Made by a program: the position numbers and the translations under genes
The notes under the pieces: model-generated
Told to the model about the DNA's origin: nothing
Database searches by the model: none
Seen by the model: the letters and a program-made list of their open reading frames with translations, nothing else
In this document: positions 1 through 9,304 of the stretch, in pieces
Layout: each line of letters starts with the position of its first letter
Numbering within the stretch: the first letter of the stretch is position 1
Source of the DNA: Sporolactobacillus sp. THM19-2
GTDB taxonomy: Bacteria; Bacillota; Bacilli; Bacillales; Sporolactobacillaceae
Assembly: GCF_004153195.1 (NCBI RefSeq)
Contig: NZ_SEMC01000005.1
Coordinates: 62,001-126,000 of the forward strand
Direction of reading: 5' to 3'
DNA: 64,000 nt

Positions 1-1386
1 GGGAAAAATGGAAGTGTCACCTATTTTTCCGATGTCCGGGGCAACCGAATGTCTGATCTGAAAGACAAGTATACACCTCCGGAAAGTGGATCAAGCCTGA
101 TGCTGACCATTGATTCGCGTGTTCAGTCCATTATCGAGAGAGAGCTGAATAACGCTGTTGCTCTCTATCGACCGGACAGCGCCCTCGCCATTGCCATGAA
201 TCCGAAGAATGGAAATATTCTCGGGATGTCTTCGAAACCGGATTTTAACCCTGCCAGATACAAAGAGGTACCACCGGAAATTTATAATCACAATCTGCCG
301 ATCTGGCGCACGTATGAGCCGGGATCGACCTTTAAGGTCATTACGCTCGCTGCCTCGCTTCAGGAGAACGTTGTAGATCTTAAAAAGGATCATTTTTATG
401 ATTCTGGATCGATTGATGTTGCCGGGACTCATCTGCATTGCTGGAAGAGAGGCGGTCACGGTTCCGAGACCTTTCTTGAGGTCGTTCAGAACTCATGCAA
501 TCCAGGCTTTGTCGCACTGGGGGAAAGACTGGGTAAAGAACGTTTATTTTCATATATTGAAAAATTCGGTTTTGGCAAGAAAACAGGGATTGATCTCCAG
601 GGTGAAGCAACGGGCATTCTGTTCAAAAAAGATCGAGTCGGACCACTTGAGACGGCAACAACAGCATTTGGTCAGGGGGTTTCCGTTACCCCCATTCAGC
701 AAATTACAGCTGTATCTGCGGCAATTAACGGTGGTTATCTGTATGAACCCCGTCTGGCCAAAGCGTGGGTAGATACCGATACAGGGAAGGTCATCAACCG
801 GATTGAACCCGCTATTAAACGGCAGGTTATTTCATCTGAAACGTCAAAAAAGGTCAGGGAGACGCTGGAAAGTGTTGTTGCCCAGGGGACAGGAAGAAAT
901 GCCTACGTTGAAGGTTATCGTGTCGGAGGCAAAACCGGAACAGCACAGAAAGTGAATCCGAAGGGCGGCGGATACATGCAGGGAAATTATATCGTTTCGT
1001 TCCTTGGCTTTGCTCCGGCTAATGATCCGGAAATTGTCGTTTATGTCGCAATCGATCACCCGAAGGATACGGTTCAGTTTGGGGGCACAGTGTCTGCACC
1101 CGTCGCCGGCAGGATTATCGGCGACAGCCTGAGCGCACTTGGCGTAAAGAGACAAAAAGGCGGTCTTGAAAAAGAGACCCGCTGGCCGGATCAGCCCATG
1201 ATCAAAGTACCTGATCTTGTTGGACAGAAGAAACAGGATCTTCAAAATGCACTGTTTGACCTGAAAATAAAAACACAGGGGAGTGGTGACAGGGTGACCA
1301 TGCAATCGCCTGAGGCCGGTATCAAGGTTAAACAAGGTTCAACAATCATGATATACTTAGGTGACAAAAAGAAACCGGACGATTAA
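1..1386 (+). CDS. spoVD: SpoVD-type penicillin-binding protein (PBP2 family), 5'-truncated by window edge
   Basis: Class B transpeptidase that cross-links peptidoglycan on the outer face of the membrane; SpoVD acts in spore cortex synthesis. The frame is open from base 1, so the true start and the N-terminal membrane anchor and dimerisation domain lie outside the window; 461 codons are visible. The three penicillin-binding motifs are present, counted from base 1: STFK near residue 109, SCN near 165, KTGT near 311. One PASTA domain follows at about residues 399-457 (starting at KVPDLVG). A single PASTA domain next to murE favours SpoVD over PbpB, which usually carries two. This rests on family knowledge, so PbpB cannot be fully excluded. 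Confidence 0.85.
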   Translation, partial: GKNGSVTYFSDVRGNRMSDLKDKYTPPESGSSLMLTIDSRVQSIIERELNNAVALYRPDSALAIAMNPKNGNILGMSSKPDFNPARYKEVPPEIYNHNLPIWRTYEPGSTFKVITLAASLQENVVDLKKDHFYDSGSIDVAGTHLHCWKRGGHGSETFLEVVQNSCNPGFVALGERLGKERLFSYIEKFGFGKKTGIDLQGEATGILFKKDRVGPLETATTAFGQGVSVTPIQQITAVSAAINGGYLYEPRLAKAWVDTDTGKVINRIEPAIKRQVISSETSKKVRETLESVVAQGTGRNAYVEGYRVGGKTGTAQKVNPKGGGYMQGNYIVSFLGFAPANDPEIVVYVAIDHPKDTVQFGGTVSAPVAGRIIGDSLSALGVKRQKGGLEKETRWPDQPMIKVPDLVGQKKQDLQNALFDLKIKTQGSGDRVTMQSPEAGIKVKQGSTIMIYLGDKKKPDD

Positions 1387-1461
1387 AATAAGCAAGGGAC
1401 GGGGAAGCGGCAGGTCTGTCCGCTTTCCGGCATACATAGGTTCGCCGGGTGAAAAAAAGGG

Positions 1462-1491
1462 TTAACACTCAGTACCGTTCTCTTTTATAAT
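1462..1491 (+). promoter_or_regulatory. Sigma-A-type promoter candidate for murE
   Basis: TTAACA (1462-1467), an 18-bp spacer and a perfect TATAAT (1486-1491), 25 bases before the murE ATG, in the 129-bp gap after spoVD. It would give murE and the downstream dcw genes their own vegetative promoter, which makes sense if spoVD is sporulation-controlled. Confidence 0.55.
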
Positions 1492-1515
1492 GAAAAACTA
1501 AGGACGTGTTTTTTT

Positions 1516-2988
1516 ATGAAGTTATCCAAATGTCTGGAAATTTTGCCTGACTTCAGGAAGGACAGGGCTGCAGATCCGGAGGTTTCCGATCTGGTCATTG
1601 ATTCACGGCTTGTTACCCAGGGATCACTTTTTTTCTGCATTAAAGGGCATCATGCGGATGGTCATCAATATGCTGCTCAGGCAGAACAGAAGGGTGCTGT
1701 GGCCATCGTTGCTCAGGATAAACTGTCTGTTTCGGTGCCGGTCATTTATGTAAATGATACACATCGTGCACTGGCCATGATATCTGATCACTACTATGCG
1801 CATCCCAGCCACTCGCTGCATCTCATTGGCGTGACGGGAACAAATGGAAAAACAACGATCACCTATCTTGTGCAGGCTATCCAGGAAGCTGCCGGAATCA
1901 GTACAGGTGTTATCGGTACGATGGGCATGCATTACAAAGATCATTTCAGTCCTGTTGACAATACGACCCCTGAAGTCCATCTGATCCAGAAAAATCTGGC
2001 AGCTATGAAGAAGCAGGGGGCTGCATCCGTTGTGATGGAGACCTCATCCAATGCGCTTTATGACGGCAGGGTCAGAGGCTGCGATTTTAATGTTGCCATT
2101 TTTACCAATCTGACAGAGGACCATCTGGATTTGCACGGATCGATGAAAGACTACATGTATGCGAAAAGTCTGCTTTTTTCTCAGCTGGGCAACCATTACA
2201 GTGAAGATGGAGAAATTAAAGCCGCAGTATTAAATGTTGACGACAAAGTGTCGAACGTCTATAAACAGATGACCGCAGCACCTGTCATCACATATGGTAT
2301 TGATCATGAGGCTGATTTTCGTGCGACATCGATCCGGATCACCCCTTCCGGCACTTCATTTTCTCTGGTGACAGGAGGCGAGACCTATCCGGTGGCCATG
2401 AAACTGATTGGTCGATTCAGCGTTTACAATGTTCTGGCAGCCATTGCAGCCTGCTCCGTAAAAGGACTGAAAATGAGCGGAATGATTCAGGCAATTGAAC
2501 AGGTAAAGGGCGTTCCCGGGAGATTTGAAACAGTCAGCGCCGGACAGGACTTTACCGTTATTGTAGATTATTCACATACCCCTGACAGTCTTAAAAATGC
2601 CCTGTCAACCATTAAAGAATTTGCGAAAAAAAAGATCATTACCGTTGTTGGATGCGGGGGCGACAGAGAGAGAGGTAAACGTCCGGTGATGGCGAAAATA
2701 GCTGTCGATCACAGTGATCTGGCTATTCTTACTTCCGATAATCCAAGAACCGAAGATCCTGAAGCGATTCTTCAGGAAATGGCAGCAGGTGTCAAGGGCA
2801 TGGCTTATAAGAAGATTACAGATCGGAAACAGGCCATCAGATATGCAATCAGTCATGCCGGTACAGGTGATATTATTCTGATCGCCGGGAAAGGTCATGA
2901 AACCTATCAGATCATTGGTACGGTGAAACATCATTTTGATGATCGTGAAATAGCGAAACAAATCATTACGGAATTAACGGGAAACTGA
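1516..2988 (+). CDS. murE: UDP-MurNAc-L-Ala-D-Glu:meso-2,6-diaminopimelate ligase
   Basis: Cytoplasmic Mur ligase that adds the third stem-peptide residue to UDP-MurNAc-L-Ala-D-Glu using ATP. The protein has 490 residues, normal for MurE. The ATP loop TGTNGKTT lies at about residues 107-114. The DNPR motif at about residues 408-411 is the signature for meso-DAP rather than lysine selection, so the cell wall is predicted to be of the DAP type. It follows spoVD by 129 bp and precedes murF by 35 bp, as in other Bacillales dcw clusters. The ATG start has a weak ribosome binding site (AAGGACG). Confidence 0.96.
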   Translation: MKLSKCLEILPDFRKDRAADPEVSDLVIDSRLVTQGSLFFCIKGHHADGHQYAAQAEQKGAVAIVAQDKLSVSVPVIYVNDTHRALAMISDHYYAHPSHSLHLIGVTGTNGKTTITYLVQAIQEAAGISTGVIGTMGMHYKDHFSPVDNTTPEVHLIQKNLAAMKKQGAASVVMETSSNALYDGRVRGCDFNVAIFTNLTEDHLDLHGSMKDYMYAKSLLFSQLGNHYSEDGEIKAAVLNVDDKVSNVYKQMTAAPVITYGIDHEADFRATSIRITPSGTSFSLVTGGETYPVAMKLIGRFSVYNVLAAIAACSVKGLKMSGMIQAIEQVKGVPGRFETVSAGQDFTVIVDYSHTPDSLKNALSTIKEFAKKKIITVVGCGGDRERGKRPVMAKIAVDHSDLAILTSDNPRTEDPEAILQEMAAGVKGMAYKKITDRKQAIRYAISHAGTGDIILIAGKGHETYQIIGTVKHHFDDREIAKQIITELTGN

Positions 2989-3023
2989 GAAAAGGGCAAA
3001 GTTTCGGCAAAGGAGATCTACAG

Positions 3024-4397
3024 ATGAGCATTGGTGTTGAAATAATCAGAGGGCAGGCGATTCAAATACTGGGTGATACCTCCCGCCTGAATAAGCTGAA
3101 TATCATGACGGACAGCAGAAAAACGGTTGCCGATGGACTTTTTGTTCCGCTCCGCGGCCATCACTTTAACGGTCATCGTTTTCTGTCGCAGGCGATTGAA
3201 AACGGAGCTGTCGCCTCGTTATGGATGGAGCGAGAACCTCTTCCGGATCGCCTTCCTGAAGGGTTCCCGCTGTTTCTCGTTGCAGAAACGCTTAAGGCAT
3301 TACAAAGCATGGCAAAAGCCTGGCTGATTCATTGCCGGTGCAAAGTGGCAGCTGTAACGGGTTCAAACGGCAAAACGACAACGAAAGACATGATTTACAG
3401 CATTCTGTCACGCAGATTCAAAGCATATAAAACACAGGGAAACTTAAATAATCACATTGGCGTGCCCCTGACGATCCTGGCTATGCCGGAAGATACAGAG
3501 GTACTGGTTCTTGAAATGGGTATGAATCATTTTGGAGAACTGACCTTTTTGAGTCAGCTTGCCAAGCCTGATATTGCTGTAATCACAAATGTCGGTGAAT
3601 CGCACATCGAATTTCTTGGCTCAAGAGCAGGTATCGCCAGAGCGAAACTGGAAATTACGGCAGGGCTGAAAAAAAGAGGAGCATTGATCATCGACGGGGA
3701 TGAACCCCTATTGACTCAGATCCATACCCATGCCTTTCAGATTATTACGTGCGGATACGAGGATCATAATGACTGGAAGATCACGGGGATCAAAGAAGGG
3801 ACAGAAGGTTACGGCTTTTCATTAAACCACGGGATAAAAGAATACAGAATTCCGGTACTCGGGAAGCAGAATGTCAAAAATGCCGTGCTCAGTCTGGCAG
3901 TTGCCAAACGGCTTCATGTCAGCTCAGAAACAATAAAGGAGGGGCTGGAGCATCTCAGCCTGACAAAAATGAGATTTGAGAGAGTCCGGGGCCTAAACGG
4001 TTCGCTTCTGATTAATGACTGCTATAACGCCAGCCCGAGCTCGATGGAAGCCTCTCTCGAAACACTCAAAGCGTTACCCGGCTTTAAAAGAAGAGTGGCT
4101 GTGCTGGGCGATATGTATGAGCTCGGCAGCAATGAAGAGAAGCTTCACAGGGGCATTGCCAGAGTACTGACAGCGCCCCTGACCCATGTGGTCACCATTG
4201 GTGATAAGGGGGCGTGGATTGCTGCACCATTACTTGAGAAGAAAGAAGCTGCCGGTCGGCCGGAGGTTCATTCATTTCATGACAAAACCGAGGCACGGCA
4301 ATTTCTGGCGGGTCTGCTTGATGATCAGACAGTGATGCTCTTTAAAGCCTCTAGATTGATGCAACTTGAGACACTTGTATCGGAATTGAGCATATAA
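3024..4397 (+). CDS. murF: UDP-MurNAc-tripeptide:D-alanyl-D-alanine ligase
   Basis: Adds D-Ala-D-Ala to the UDP-MurNAc tripeptide, the last cytoplasmic step before MraY. 457 residues with the Mur ligase three-domain layout: an N-terminal substrate domain, the ATP loop [11 protein letters not shown] at about residue 112, and a C-terminal domain with the NDCYNASPSSM stretch typical of MurF. AAGGAGAT precedes the ATG with good spacing. In B. subtilis murF lies outside this cluster, next to ddl; here it sits between murE and mraY, the order known from many other bacteria. Confidence 0.94.
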   Translation: MSIGVEIIRGQAIQILGDTSRLNKLNIMTDSRKTVADGLFVPLRGHHFNGHRFLSQAIENGAVASLWMEREPLPDRLPEGFPLFLVAETLKALQSMAKAWLIHCRCKVAAVTGSNGKTTTKDMIYSILSRRFKAYKTQGNLNNHIGVPLTILAMPEDTEVLVLEMGMNHFGELTFLSQLAKPDIAVITNVGESHIEFLGSRAGIARAKLEITAGLKKRGALIIDGDEPLLTQIHTHAFQIITCGYEDHNDWKITGIKEGTEGYGFSLNHGIKEYRIPVLGKQNVKNAVLSLAVAKRLHVSSETIKEGLEHLSLTKMRFERVRGLNGSLLINDCYNASPSSMEASLETLKALPGFKRRVAVLGDMYELGSNEEKLHRGIARVLTAPLTHVVTIGDKGAWIAAPLLEKKEAAGRPEVHSFHDKTEARQFLAGLLDDQTVMLFKASRLMQLETLVSELSI

Positions 4398-4499
4398 ATG
4401 TCCGGCAGCTGAAAAAACGGCAGATGCGGGCTGACCTGCCATCTGTACGATAGAACATATGGATCTATCGGATTTGGATCAGAAGGAGAGAAAGGGTTC

Positions 4500-5477
4500 A
4501 TGATATTGTCTTTGTTGTTTGGTCTTGCGATTGCGTTTCTATCTACATTAGTTCTTGCCCCTATTGTCATTCCATTACTGCACCGTCTGCACTTTGGTCA
4601 GTATATCAGGAGAGAAGGGCCGAAAAGCCATCAGAAGAAGGCAGGCACGCCAACCATGGGTGGTGTGATATTCCTCCTCGGACTGATCATCGGCGTGCTC
4701 ATCATGGCGTTTAAATATCATGCGGCAACTCCGGAAACATGGATGCTGCTTTTTGTTACGCTGGGTTTCGGTCTTGTCGGGCTTCTCGATGATTTTATTA
4801 AAGTGGTCATGAAAAGGAATATGGGTCTGACCTCCAGGCAGAAAATGCTGGGTCAGCTGGTCATCGCCGTTGCTTTCTGGCTGATACTGACCCGTTATGA
4901 TTATTCTACTTATCTTTATTTTCCCGGAACCGACTGGATGATTAATCTGGGATGGTTTTACCCTGTGTTTATCATTTTTCTGCTGGTCGGAGTACCTAAT
5001 GCAACTAATCTGACTGATGGTATGGACGGCCTGCTCTCGGGGCTTGCAGCCATTGTCTTTGCTGCCTATACTGTGATTGCCTGGACTTCGATGAGTCTCG
5101 GTGTAGCCACTTTTGCAACAGCCATGCTTGGCGCACTTCTTGGTTTTTTAATTTTTAATGCGCATCCTGCGCGGGTGTTTATGGGAGATACCGGATCACT
5201 GGCTGTCGGGGGAGCAATAGCCGGTATGGCTATTCTGACGAATACGGAGATACTTCTTGCGATTATCGGTGGCGTTTTTGTTATTGAAACACTGTCTGTC
5301 ATTATCCAGGTGATCTCATTTAAGACGACTGGGAAAAGGGTGTTTAAAATGAGCCCCATTCACCATCATTTTGAACTGTCCGGATGGTCTGAATGGAAAG
5401 TCGTCACTGTTTTCTGGCTGGTTGGTTTAATTCTTGCCGTTATCGGCGTTTACTTGGAAGTGGGGATGACCTTTTGA
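4500..5477 (+). CDS. mraY: Phospho-N-acetylmuramoyl-pentapeptide transferase
   Basis: Integral membrane enzyme that transfers phospho-MurNAc-pentapeptide to undecaprenyl phosphate, making lipid I. 325 residues with about ten hydrophobic segments. Family motifs are visible: the acidic pair in [18 protein letters not shown], and the [12 protein letters not shown] loop followed by PIHHHFE. AAGGAGAG precedes the ATG. The stop codon overlaps the TTG start of murD, so translation of the two is probably coupled. Confidence 0.96.
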   Translation: MILSLLFGLAIAFLSTLVLAPIVIPLLHRLHFGQYIRREGPKSHQKKAGTPTMGGVIFLLGLIIGVLIMAFKYHAATPETWMLLFVTLGFGLVGLLDDFIKVVMKRNMGLTSRQKMLGQLVIAVAFWLILTRYDYSTYLYFPGTDWMINLGWFYPVFIIFLLVGVPNATNLTDGMDGLLSGLAAIVFAAYTVIAWTSMSLGVATFATAMLGALLGFLIFNAHPARVFMGDTGSLAVGGAIAGMAILTNTEILLAIIGGVFVIETLSVIIQVISFKTTGKRVFKMSPIHHHFELSGWSEWKVVTVFWLVGLILAVIGVYLEVGMTF

Positions 5478-6838
5478 AACAGATTACGTCGTATATGAAT
5501 AAAAAAGTGGTTGTACTTGGACTGGGAAAAAGCGGTTATGCCGCAGCAAAATTAATGAAAGTGCTTGGCGCGAACGTTACGGTGAACGACAGAAATGATC
5601 TGTCCGCTGATCCGCACGCGCTGGAGCTCGAGCGGCAGGGGATAAAAGTCATTGGAGGCGCGCATCCTCTGGACCTGATCGACGAGACTGTCGATGTCCT
5701 GATTAAAAATCCGGGGATTCCCTACTCCAATCCCATGGTTCGGAAAGCCCAAAAGACAGGTGTACGGGTGATTACCGAAGTGGAGATTGCGGCGGAAGTA
5801 TCGGAAGCCCCGTTCATCGGGGTGACCGGATCGAATGGGAAAACGACAACGACGATGCTCATCGGTGAAATGATGAAAGGATCAACACATCAGCCTGTTG
5901 TTGCCGGAAATATCGGGACAGCCCTTTGCTCCGTAGTGCAGCAGGTATCGCCTCAGAATGTCCTGGTATCGGAACTCTCAAGTTTTCAGCTTCTGGGTAC
6001 AGAAACGTTCCATCCTGAAGTGGCAGTTGTGCTGAATATCTTCGAACATCATCTTGATTATCATGGAACAGTGGAAAATTATGCTAAAGCCAAGGCAAGG
6101 ATTACATTGAATCAGACAGCGGATGATACGCTGATTTATAATGCAGACAGCAGGCGGTGTGTCCATTATATAGCTGAGGTATCAAAAGCAAATAAAGTGC
6201 CGTTTTCCACAACGAAGAGGCTGCCGGAAGGTGCTTATATCCAGGATGACGTGATTTATTTCAGAAATGAGAAAATCATGCCATGTTCACAGATGGGGCT
6301 GCCGGGCGAGCACAACCTGCAAAATGCCCTTGCCGCAGTGGCTGCTGCACGGATATACGGCGTGCCGGCTCCGTTTATTGCCGGTGTTCTCCGATCTTTT
6401 ACCGGAGTACGTCATCGCCTGCAATATGTGGATACGATTCAGGGACGGATCATTTATAATGATTCCAAGGCAACAAATATTCTGGCTACATCAAAAGCGC
6501 TGCACGCATTTCCCGGAAAAGGAATTGTACTTCTGGCGGGCGGACTGGACAGAGGAAATGGATTTGACGAACTCGTTCCCTTCCTGAAAAAAGCGGATAT
6601 CAGAGCCGTCCTGCTTTTCGGACAGACAGCTGCCAAACTTCAGGACGCCTGTAAAAAAGCAAAGATCCCGATCATAAAAACAGTTGAAAATGTTGAGGCA
6701 GCCGTACCGGAAGCCTTTGCACTCTCAAAACCTGGAGATGTGATTTTATTATCGCCCGCCTGTGCCAGCTGGGATCAGTACAAATCTTTTGAACAGCGGG
6801 GGGACATTTTTATTCATGACGTGAATAAGTTTAGATAA
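5474..6838 (+). CDS. murD: UDP-MurNAc-L-alanine:D-glutamate ligase
   Basis: Cytoplasmic Mur ligase adding D-Glu to UDP-MurNAc-L-Ala. I place the start at TTG 5474, which overlaps the mraY stop (TTGA); GTGGGG lies about 8 bases upstream, and the product begins [18 protein letters not shown], matching the family N-terminus. A longer ATG at 5393 would sit deep inside mraY. The protein has about 454 residues with GKSGYAA in the N-terminal nucleotide-like fold, the ATP loop [10 protein letters not shown] and the C-terminal [11 protein letters not shown] motif of MurD. Confidence 0.94.
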   Translation: MKQITSYMNKKVVVLGLGKSGYAAAKLMKVLGANVTVNDRNDLSADPHALELERQGIKVIGGAHPLDLIDETVDVLIKNPGIPYSNPMVRKAQKTGVRVITEVEIAAEVSEAPFIGVTGSNGKTTTTMLIGEMMKGSTHQPVVAGNIGTALCSVVQQVSPQNVLVSELSSFQLLGTETFHPEVAVVLNIFEHHLDYHGTVENYAKAKARITLNQTADDTLIYNADSRRCVHYIAEVSKANKVPFSTTKRLPEGAYIQDDVIYFRNEKIMPCSQMGLPGEHNLQNALAAVAAARIYGVPAPFIAGVLRSFTGVRHRLQYVDTIQGRIIYNDSKATNILATSKALHAFPGKGIVLLAGGLDRGNGFDELVPFLKKADIRAVLLFGQTAAKLQDACKKAKIPIIKTVENVEAAVPEAFALSKPGDVILLSPACASWDQYKSFEQRGDIFIHDVNKFR

Positions 6839-6896
6839 GGACAGGCCGGACCGAGACGGCCGTCTGAAACATCCTTATCTGAACGGAGTGTTGTTC

Positions 6897-7997
6897 ATGA
6901 ACCGGCACCGCGTTTTTCCTGACCGCTTTTTTCTGCTTATCACGTTTATCCTGCTCATAACGGGACTTGTGATGGTTTACAGTGCCAGCGAAGTGTCCGC
7001 TGCTCATAAATTTGGCGACACCTTTTATTTTTTGAAAAGGCAGTTGCTGTTTGCATCTGTCGGGGTTATCTGTCTCTTTGTCGTCATGAACATCGATTAT
7101 CGGACATGGAAGAAGTGGTCCCATATCGGTATTCTGCTCTGTTACGGGCTGCTCCTCCTGGTCCTGATTCCCGGAGTCGGTCTTTCGCGTGGCGGAGCAA
7201 GCAGCTGGCTCGGAATCGGAGCTTTCTCGATTCAGCCATCTGAATTTATGAAAGTGGCACTGATCATTTACCTGGCAAGGTTTCTGTCTGAGCGTCAGCA
7301 GGATCTTCCCTCATTCAGGAAAGGGCTGCTTCCGGCTTTATTTCCGGTTCTTGCTGCCTTTGGCCTGATTATGCTGCAGCCTGATCTTGGAACGGGCATG
7401 GTGCTTGTCCTGACCTGCACCATGATGATCTTTGTGGCAGGCGCACGGATCAAACATTTTCTTTTTATGGGCGCTGCGGGATGTATGGGCATTGCCGGCC
7501 TGATTATTTCTGCTCCGTACCGGTTGCAGAGACTGACATCGTATGTGGATCCCTGGCAGGATCCGGGCAAAAGCGGTTTTCAGATTATCCAGTCTTTACT
7601 TGCCATCGGACCAGGCGGACTGATGGGGTTTGGACTCGGCGAGAGCCGGCAGAAATTTCAGTATCTGCCGGAAGCGCAGAATGATTTTATCTTCTCAATT
7701 ATCTCAGAGGAGCTGGGTTTCATCGGTTCTGTCGGCGTCCTGATGCTCTTCTGTCTGCTGCTCTGGCGCGGCATACGGATTGCAATGAGTGCCCCTGATC
7801 TGTTCGGCACGCTGCTGGCTGCCGGTATCACCGGCATGATTGCCATTCAGGTGATGATCAACATAGCGGTTGTCATCGGGCTGATTCCGGTAACCGGAAT
7901 TACACTGCCCTTCCTCAGCTATGGGGGATCCTCATTAACCCTGATTCTGATTTCTATCGGCATCCTTCTGAATATCAGCAGTTACAGTAAAAGTTAA
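6897..7997 (+). CDS. spoVE: SEDS-family peptidoglycan polymerase, SpoVE/FtsW type
   Basis: Polytopic membrane glycosyltransferase that polymerises lipid II with a partner class B PBP, here presumably SpoVD. ATG 6897 is preferred over an upstream in-frame GTG (6888) because GGAG at 6885-6888 then has an 8-base spacing. This gives 366 residues with about ten membrane segments. SEDS motifs seen: MVYSAS near the N-terminus, QPSEFMK, the QPDLGTGMV segment, and TGITLPFLSYGGSS near the C-terminus. The position after murD matches B. subtilis spoVE. FtsW and SpoVE cannot be cleanly separated from sequence alone. Confidence 0.88.
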   Translation: MNRHRVFPDRFFLLITFILLITGLVMVYSASEVSAAHKFGDTFYFLKRQLLFASVGVICLFVVMNIDYRTWKKWSHIGILLCYGLLLLVLIPGVGLSRGGASSWLGIGAFSIQPSEFMKVALIIYLARFLSERQQDLPSFRKGLLPALFPVLAAFGLIMLQPDLGTGMVLVLTCTMMIFVAGARIKHFLFMGAAGCMGIAGLIISAPYRLQRLTSYVDPWQDPGKSGFQIIQSLLAIGPGGLMGFGLGESRQKFQYLPEAQNDFIFSIISEELGFIGSVGVLMLFCLLLWRGIRIAMSAPDLFGTLLAAGITGMIAIQVMINIAVVIGLIPVTGITLPFLSYGGSSLTLILISIGILLNISSYSKS

Positions 7998-8115
7998 GGG
8001 AAATGATGCTGGCGGATAACAAACCGTTGCTGTTTCTCAGAAAAGTCAATAGAATAATACTAGACTACTGACAGGCTGAAATGGCTTTTAGATCTTTATC
8101 AGGGAGGAGAGAAAA

Positions 8116-8904
8116 ATGGATAAGGAAAAGGTTGTGCCTCTGGAAGACAGGCTTCCCCAATTAAAAAAAGAACGGAAACAAAGGGCAAATCGCCGATTCG
8201 CTTTTTATGCGATTGTTTTTTTTATCCTGATCCTTATTATCGTTTATTTCCAGTCCCCGCTCAGCAAGGTCCGCCAGATTACTGTTGAAGGAGCGCGGAT
8301 TACTTCGACTGATCAGATAGTTAAAGCAAGCGGCATTACAAAAAATACACACATATGGGATATTCGTTCCAATGCGGTGGAGAAGAAAATTAAATCTCTG
8401 TCAACCGTGAAATCAGCGACAGTTGACTCTGCGTTTCCAAACAGAGTGAAGATTCATGTTGTTGAATTCACCCGCAGTGCTTATTTAAGCAAGGGCGAAA
8501 ATTTCTACCCCATTTTACAGAACGGGACAATTATGGGGAAAATGCCGCAGAATAATCTTCCCGTCGATGCACCGGTTCTCATGGGGTTTAAGAGCCAGCA
8601 GGAAATCCGTGCGGTGACGCAGGGCCTTTCTGCATTACCCGAAGAGATCATTCGCAGCATTTCTGATATTCATTACATAAATCAACAGCCGGGCGATGAA
8701 GATAATCTGATTCTTTACATAAATAACGGGAACCGGATCGTCGCCAGTACCGCAACGTTTGCAAAAAATATAAGAATGTACCCTGAAATCTCTGCACGTC
8801 TGCCGGAGAATGTCCGTGGCACGATTTATTTAAGTGTCGGGAGTTATTTTACACCTTATGAAAATTCTGAAAAACAGCAGAAGCAAGAAACGGCTGAGCC
8901 CTGA
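8116..8904 (+). CDS. divIB: Cell division protein DivIB/FtsQ
   Basis: Bitopic division protein that joins DivIC and FtsL at the septum. 262 residues: a charged cytoplasmic head (about 1-30), one membrane segment (about 30-48), then a POTRA domain beginning with VRQITVEGARITSTDQIV and the extracellular beta domain. Low-complexity Gln/Glu tail. GGGAGGAG precedes the ATG. It follows spoVE by only 118 bp; the murG and murB genes that separate them in B. subtilis are missing. Confidence 0.92.
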   Translation: MDKEKVVPLEDRLPQLKKERKQRANRRFAFYAIVFFILILIIVYFQSPLSKVRQITVEGARITSTDQIVKASGITKNTHIWDIRSNAVEKKIKSLSTVKSATVDSAFPNRVKIHVVEFTRSAYLSKGENFYPILQNGTIMGKMPQNNLPVDAPVLMGFKSQQEIRAVTQGLSALPEEIIRSISDIHYINQQPGDEDNLILYINNGNRIVASTATFAKNIRMYPEISARLPENVRGTIYLSVGSYFTPYENSEKQQKQETAEP

Positions 8905-9042
8905 TCTGCAAATTCACCGCTTTCATAATCCGTAATCTTGCATAATTAAAACTTTTCTAGTCAATCAACTTGGTGTAGACTATAACATAGTTGCGAATTC
9001 ATTTCCCGACTCTGATTTTCTCTTTAAGGTTGGCGAAGAATA

Positions 9043-9064
9043 TAAATAATGGGTTCATTATTTA
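9043..9064. repeat. 22-bp inverted repeat upstream of ftsA
   Basis: Perfect 9-bp arms (TAAATAATG and CATTATTTA) around a GGTT centre, in the 400-bp divIB-ftsA gap and upstream of both promoter candidates. No T-run follows, so it is not an intrinsic terminator. It could be an operator or simply an AT-rich palindrome. Confidence 0.35.
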
Positions 9065-9122
9065 GCATTTTCTGCCGATTTATAGATTAAGAGCTGTTTT
9101 TTACATGAATGTGATTTAGAAA

Positions 9123-9151
9123 AAAGGGATATGTTCCGATACGTAGAATAC
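9123..9151 (+). promoter_or_regulatory. Sigma-H-type promoter candidate for ftsA-ftsZ
   Basis: AAAGGGATA (9123-9131), an 11-bp spacer and GTAGAATAC (9143-9151). This matches the sigma H pattern RnAGGAwWW-N11/12-RnnGAATww except for one base in each box. In B. subtilis ftsAZ has a sigma-H promoter (P2), so the position about 155 bases before ftsA fits. Assignment is by eye. Confidence 0.4.
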
Positions 9152-9199
9152 AGAGAAGTAGGGCATGTTTCTATCAATAAGGAACAGGATATTAACGGG

Positions 9200-9228
9200 T
9201 TGAAACTCTTGCCGTTCAACTTTATACC
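9200..9228 (+). promoter_or_regulatory. Sigma-A-type promoter candidate for ftsA-ftsZ
   Basis: TTGAAA (9200-9205), a 17-bp spacer and TATACC (9223-9228), about 75 bases before the ftsA ATG. The -35 is good and the -10 moderate. Together with the sigma-H candidate it would reproduce the multi-promoter design known upstream of ftsAZ. Confidence 0.4.
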
Positions 9229-9304
9229 GTTTGTTCATTTACACAAGTCCATACATCCCTGATCATGTATTTTATTGCTTAAAAGATTAGAAGGGGTGCC
9301 ACTA

